From assembly GCF_900585905.1 (NCBI RefSeq), contig NZ_UTVH01000001.1, positions 372,001-436,000 of the forward strand: 64,000 bases of DNA, given 5' to 3'. This document shows positions 61,896 to 64,000 of the stretch, one piece after another. Origin of the DNA: Pseudomonas viridiflava. GTDB lineage: Bacteria > Pseudomonadota > Gammaproteobacteria > Pseudomonadales > Pseudomonadaceae. The notes beneath the pieces are model-generated. The model was not told where the DNA came from. It saw nothing but the letters and a program-made list of their open reading frames with translations, and did no database searches. The position numbers were made by a program, and so were the translations under genes. Positions within the stretch are counted from its first letter, which is position 1. Every line of letters starts with the position of its first letter.

Positions 61896-64000
61896 TCATC
61901 GCCCGAATTTGGGGCTTTGCGCCGCTATTCGTGCTGTGGTGTAAGCGTTGGCGAACTCTGACTGGTCAATCGTGCCCTCCGTTAGGCTCTCATTGAACTC
62001 GGTGAAGATTCGCAACCCTTCGCCAGCCGCTACAGATTCCAACTGAGCACATTTCGAACCTAGCAACCGGATGGAAACCTTCTCAAGACGCTCGTCCATT
62101 TGGTCTCCATGGTGAGACTCGACCAACAGCCTGTAAACCACCCAGAGTCGTTTGGCGCAAGCCTTCGGCAAATGACCCATGAGTGCGGCGGTGATGATCA
62201 AAAGGACTATGGTCTCAAGGGCCTGATCAGGGGCATCATTTTTCATAGCTGCTTTTACATGCCAGTGTCGCATCAGCGCAGCTAGTCCAGTCTCAGGAAG
62301 CTGAGCCTGCTCCACCAGTGCATGCAACGCCGATGCTGCATGCCCCAGCGATTTTTCAAAGGGCACTCGATAATCCCAGAGCGCCGAGATCACTGAAATG
62401 AGCCTAGGTTCAGCGTCGAGGATTTCTACGGCTTGACGTACGGTTCGTGCAGTAAAGGCAGCCGGGGGGAGCAGCCGCACAATTTCGGATAGCTGTACGA
62501 TTACCCCGACCCGCCATTCGCACAGCTGCGCAATTTTGCCGGCTTTTTCAATAGGGGAGAGCTGCCCAACCTCTGTCATTGCGGCCAGGACATCAAGCGT
62601 GCAGAACCCGTCGACCTCGGAACCTGCAGCACAAAATATCCGCAGCGATTCGTCATCAGAATAGAGCCGGTACCGTTCCGGCTCTTTGCCAAGTATCTCC
62701 ACGATTTCACTGTTGCTGCGCCCAATGACTCTGGCGGGCGATGCTTCGCTTGCCACCTCTGGAGGGGAGGGCTGAAGGATCGAGGCGAGATGGGGTTTCA
62801 AAGCGTTCTGCAGCTCCAAGCATTTGCTTCGCTTTGGGCTTCCAAACACGGGGTTCGTGAACTCGGCAAGCTCCTCCATCGTGGCCTTGGCCACCGCAAT
62901 TTGACCGAAGAAAGTGATGACGGCGTCGATCATCCCCAAGTCGTTAAGGACTAACAGTGCTGTCCAATCCAGCAAAGGCACTCGCTTGCGCAGGTCATCG
63001 GCACCGGTCGGCTGCCAACCTGTATCGTTGACCATTGCCAAGTGATACTGGCGATCATCCCGGCTGGACACCTTGGCAATTTCCCACAGGTGCACGATAT
63101 CGCAAACGTAAGACAGCACCAGTCGTGGGCGCCATGAGAAAGGAACGGTATTCAATCCCTGCTGTAGGGAGCGCTCTAGCCGCTTCTGGAAGGCCTCTCT
63201 GTCGGGCGTCATTCCAGTCAGTGCTTTCAGGCTTTCCACCAACTCCGTGCCAGAGGCGCCCTCTCGGATTTCGCCTCTCCAGAGCATCCGGGAATTCGGG
63301 AAATTCCTGAAGAATGCATCAGCGCGTGTGCGGAACTGCTCTCTATCCCTGGCAAGGTCGATGTCACTGCGTCCACCCAGAGTGCCGCTCAGGTGCATCA
63401 TCAAGTAGGTGCCTTCCTGGCTCTCTACACTTTGATCCACCAGTTCGCCAGCTCGCAGGGCCAGCTCCAGTAGCCGTTCGCTCGTTGGGTCGGAAAACTG
63501 AATGAGAAAGAACAGTAACTTAACGAACTCCAATTGTTCTCCTTTGGATCTCGCAGTTTCGAGCGCTCTTTCCGCTGCCTCCACGGCGTCATCGACGTAG
63601 CCGCAACGCGTGGCAATCGTCGCATAGGTGTTCAGTGCCAGTGGATCGTCAGATCCTGTGGCTACAATTTTCAACAACCGGTCGCGGGCCTTTTCCGTTT
63701 CGCCTAGGTGATCAAGTGCCAATGCCTCGAAGGCTCCCATTCGATCGCCAGGCTCAACGCGAACTCGATTGCTTTGACACAGCTCTACGATGCCTTGCCA
63801 ATCTCTCAAGGTCGCCAAGGCCAACCCAAGCCGCGCAGCCACCGCAGGCGAGAAGACATAGTGCTCAGTGATCCTTTCGGAGAGTCGAACACACGCCTGC
63901 GCGCTCTGCGGGTCGGTAGGGTCAAGCTCGTGGATGAGGGTGAGTGCAATACTGACGGGCCGATCCAGTTCTTCATACCTGGCCTGCAGCGTCCTCAACG
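61896..64000 (-). CDS. Large TPR-type protein with PIN-like C-terminal region, 5' end outside window
   Basis: At least 701 residues are present; the frame is open to the right edge, so the start lies outside. The first 200 residues are TPR-like (LGLALATLRDWQGIVELCQS, LALNTYATIATRCGYVDDAV). Around residues 430-510, YRLYSDDESLRIFCAAGSEV, then DGFCTLDVLAAMTEVGQLSP, resembles the PIN-like module found in very large bacterial TPR/GreA-type proteins. The upstream part may carry another domain such as a GreA/B-like or NTPase domain. Function unknown; context suggests defence. Confidence 0.7.
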   Translation of the reverse strand, partial: LRTLQARYEELDRPVSIALTLIHELDPTDPQSAQACVRLSERITEHYVFSPAVAARLGLALATLRDWQGIVELCQSNRVRVEPGDRMGAFEALALDHLGETEKARDRLLKIVATGSDDPLALNTYATIATRCGYVDDAVEAAERALETARSKGEQLEFVKLLFFLIQFSDPTSERLLELALRAGELVDQSVESQEGTYLMMHLSGTLGGRSDIDLARDREQFRTRADAFFRNFPNSRMLWRGEIREGASGTELVESLKALTGMTPDREAFQKRLERSLQQGLNTVPFSWRPRLVLSYVCDIVHLWEIAKVSSRDDRQYHLAMVNDTGWQPTGADDLRKRVPLLDWTALLVLNDLGMIDAVITFFGQIAVAKATMEELAEFTNPVFGSPKRSKCLELQNALKPHLASILQPSPPEVASEASPARVIGRSNSEIVEILGKEPERYRLYSDDESLRIFCAAGSEVDGFCTLDVLAAMTEVGQLSPIEKAGKIAQLCEWRVGVIVQLSEIVRLLPPAAFTARTVRQAVEILDAEPRLISVISALWDYRVPFEKSLGHAASALHALVEQAQLPETGLAALMRHWHVKAAMKNDAPDQALETIVLLIITAALMGHLPKACAKRLWVVYRLLVESHHGDQMDERLEKVSIRLLGSKCAQLESVAAGEGLRIFTEFNESLTEGTIDQSEFANAYTTARIAAQSPKFGR

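Overview
The window is Pseudomonas chromosome. The evidence is a MexAB-OprM efflux operon with a divergent TetR repressor and a TtgR/PmeR-type operator between them, a MifS/MifR-like two-component pair beside an alpha-ketoglutarate permease with a sigma-54 promoter, periplasmic BglX, and the overall codon style. The P. syringae group is my best guess; the species is not determined.

Layout. (1) 1-20806, plus strand: most of an Inv/Mxi-Spa (SPI-1) type III secretion system in Salmonella-like order. It starts inside sctV (invA) and runs invB, sctN, sctO, sctP, sctQ, sctR, sctS, sctT, sctU, then sicA, sctE, sctB and sctA (translocon and tip), a SipA-position effector with a 25-unit tetrapeptide repeat, and iacP. 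A terminator follows, then a HilA-like regulator, iagB and a prgHIJK-orgABC-type block (sctD, F, I, J, K, L, orgC). The expected upstream genes (invF, sctC/invG, sctW/invE) lie outside the window. (2) 20829-27641: a bidirectional terminator, mexA-mexB-oprM on the minus strand, the operator and pmeR. (3) 27955-48283: mostly ordinary genome, with a DUF3396-like protein, a cache-domain protein, a DHA2 exporter, an AraC regulator, a flavin reductase, a 13-residue-repeat secreted protein, kgtP with mifR/mifS, bglX, a METTL25-type methyltransferase, an MCP gene next to the ruin of another MCP, and an XRE/SDR divergent pair. (4) 48284-64000: an accessory region that opens with a tRNA-Gly 3'-end-like sequence and gene debris, then carries several nuclease, kinase and helicase genes typical of a defence island and runs off the right edge.

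How the genes work together. The T3SS genes encode export gate, ATPase, sorting platform, needle, rings, translocon, chaperones and local regulator, so with the missing outer-membrane ring they would make a host-contact injectisome. MexAB-OprM with PmeR is a drug-responsive pump. MifS/MifR probably senses a C5/C4 dicarboxylate and switches on the adjacent permease through sigma-54.

The most interesting candidate for an undescribed system is the minus-strand pair at 53355-57225. An AbpB/HamB-like Ski2-type helicase is preceded by a protein whose N-terminus looks like a DUF4297 (Cap4-type) nuclease, and whose C-terminal half resembles HamA/DUF1837 with its catalytic residues lost. I read this as a Hachiman/AbpAB-like system in which the original nuclease has become a scaffold and a new nuclease has been fused on. 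Other candidates are an RNase H-fold protein plus Ser/Thr kinase module (49245-50891), a nuclease/SEC-C protein (57923-60082), and a pair made of a large TPR/PIN-like protein and an unrecognised 467-residue protein (60199-64000).
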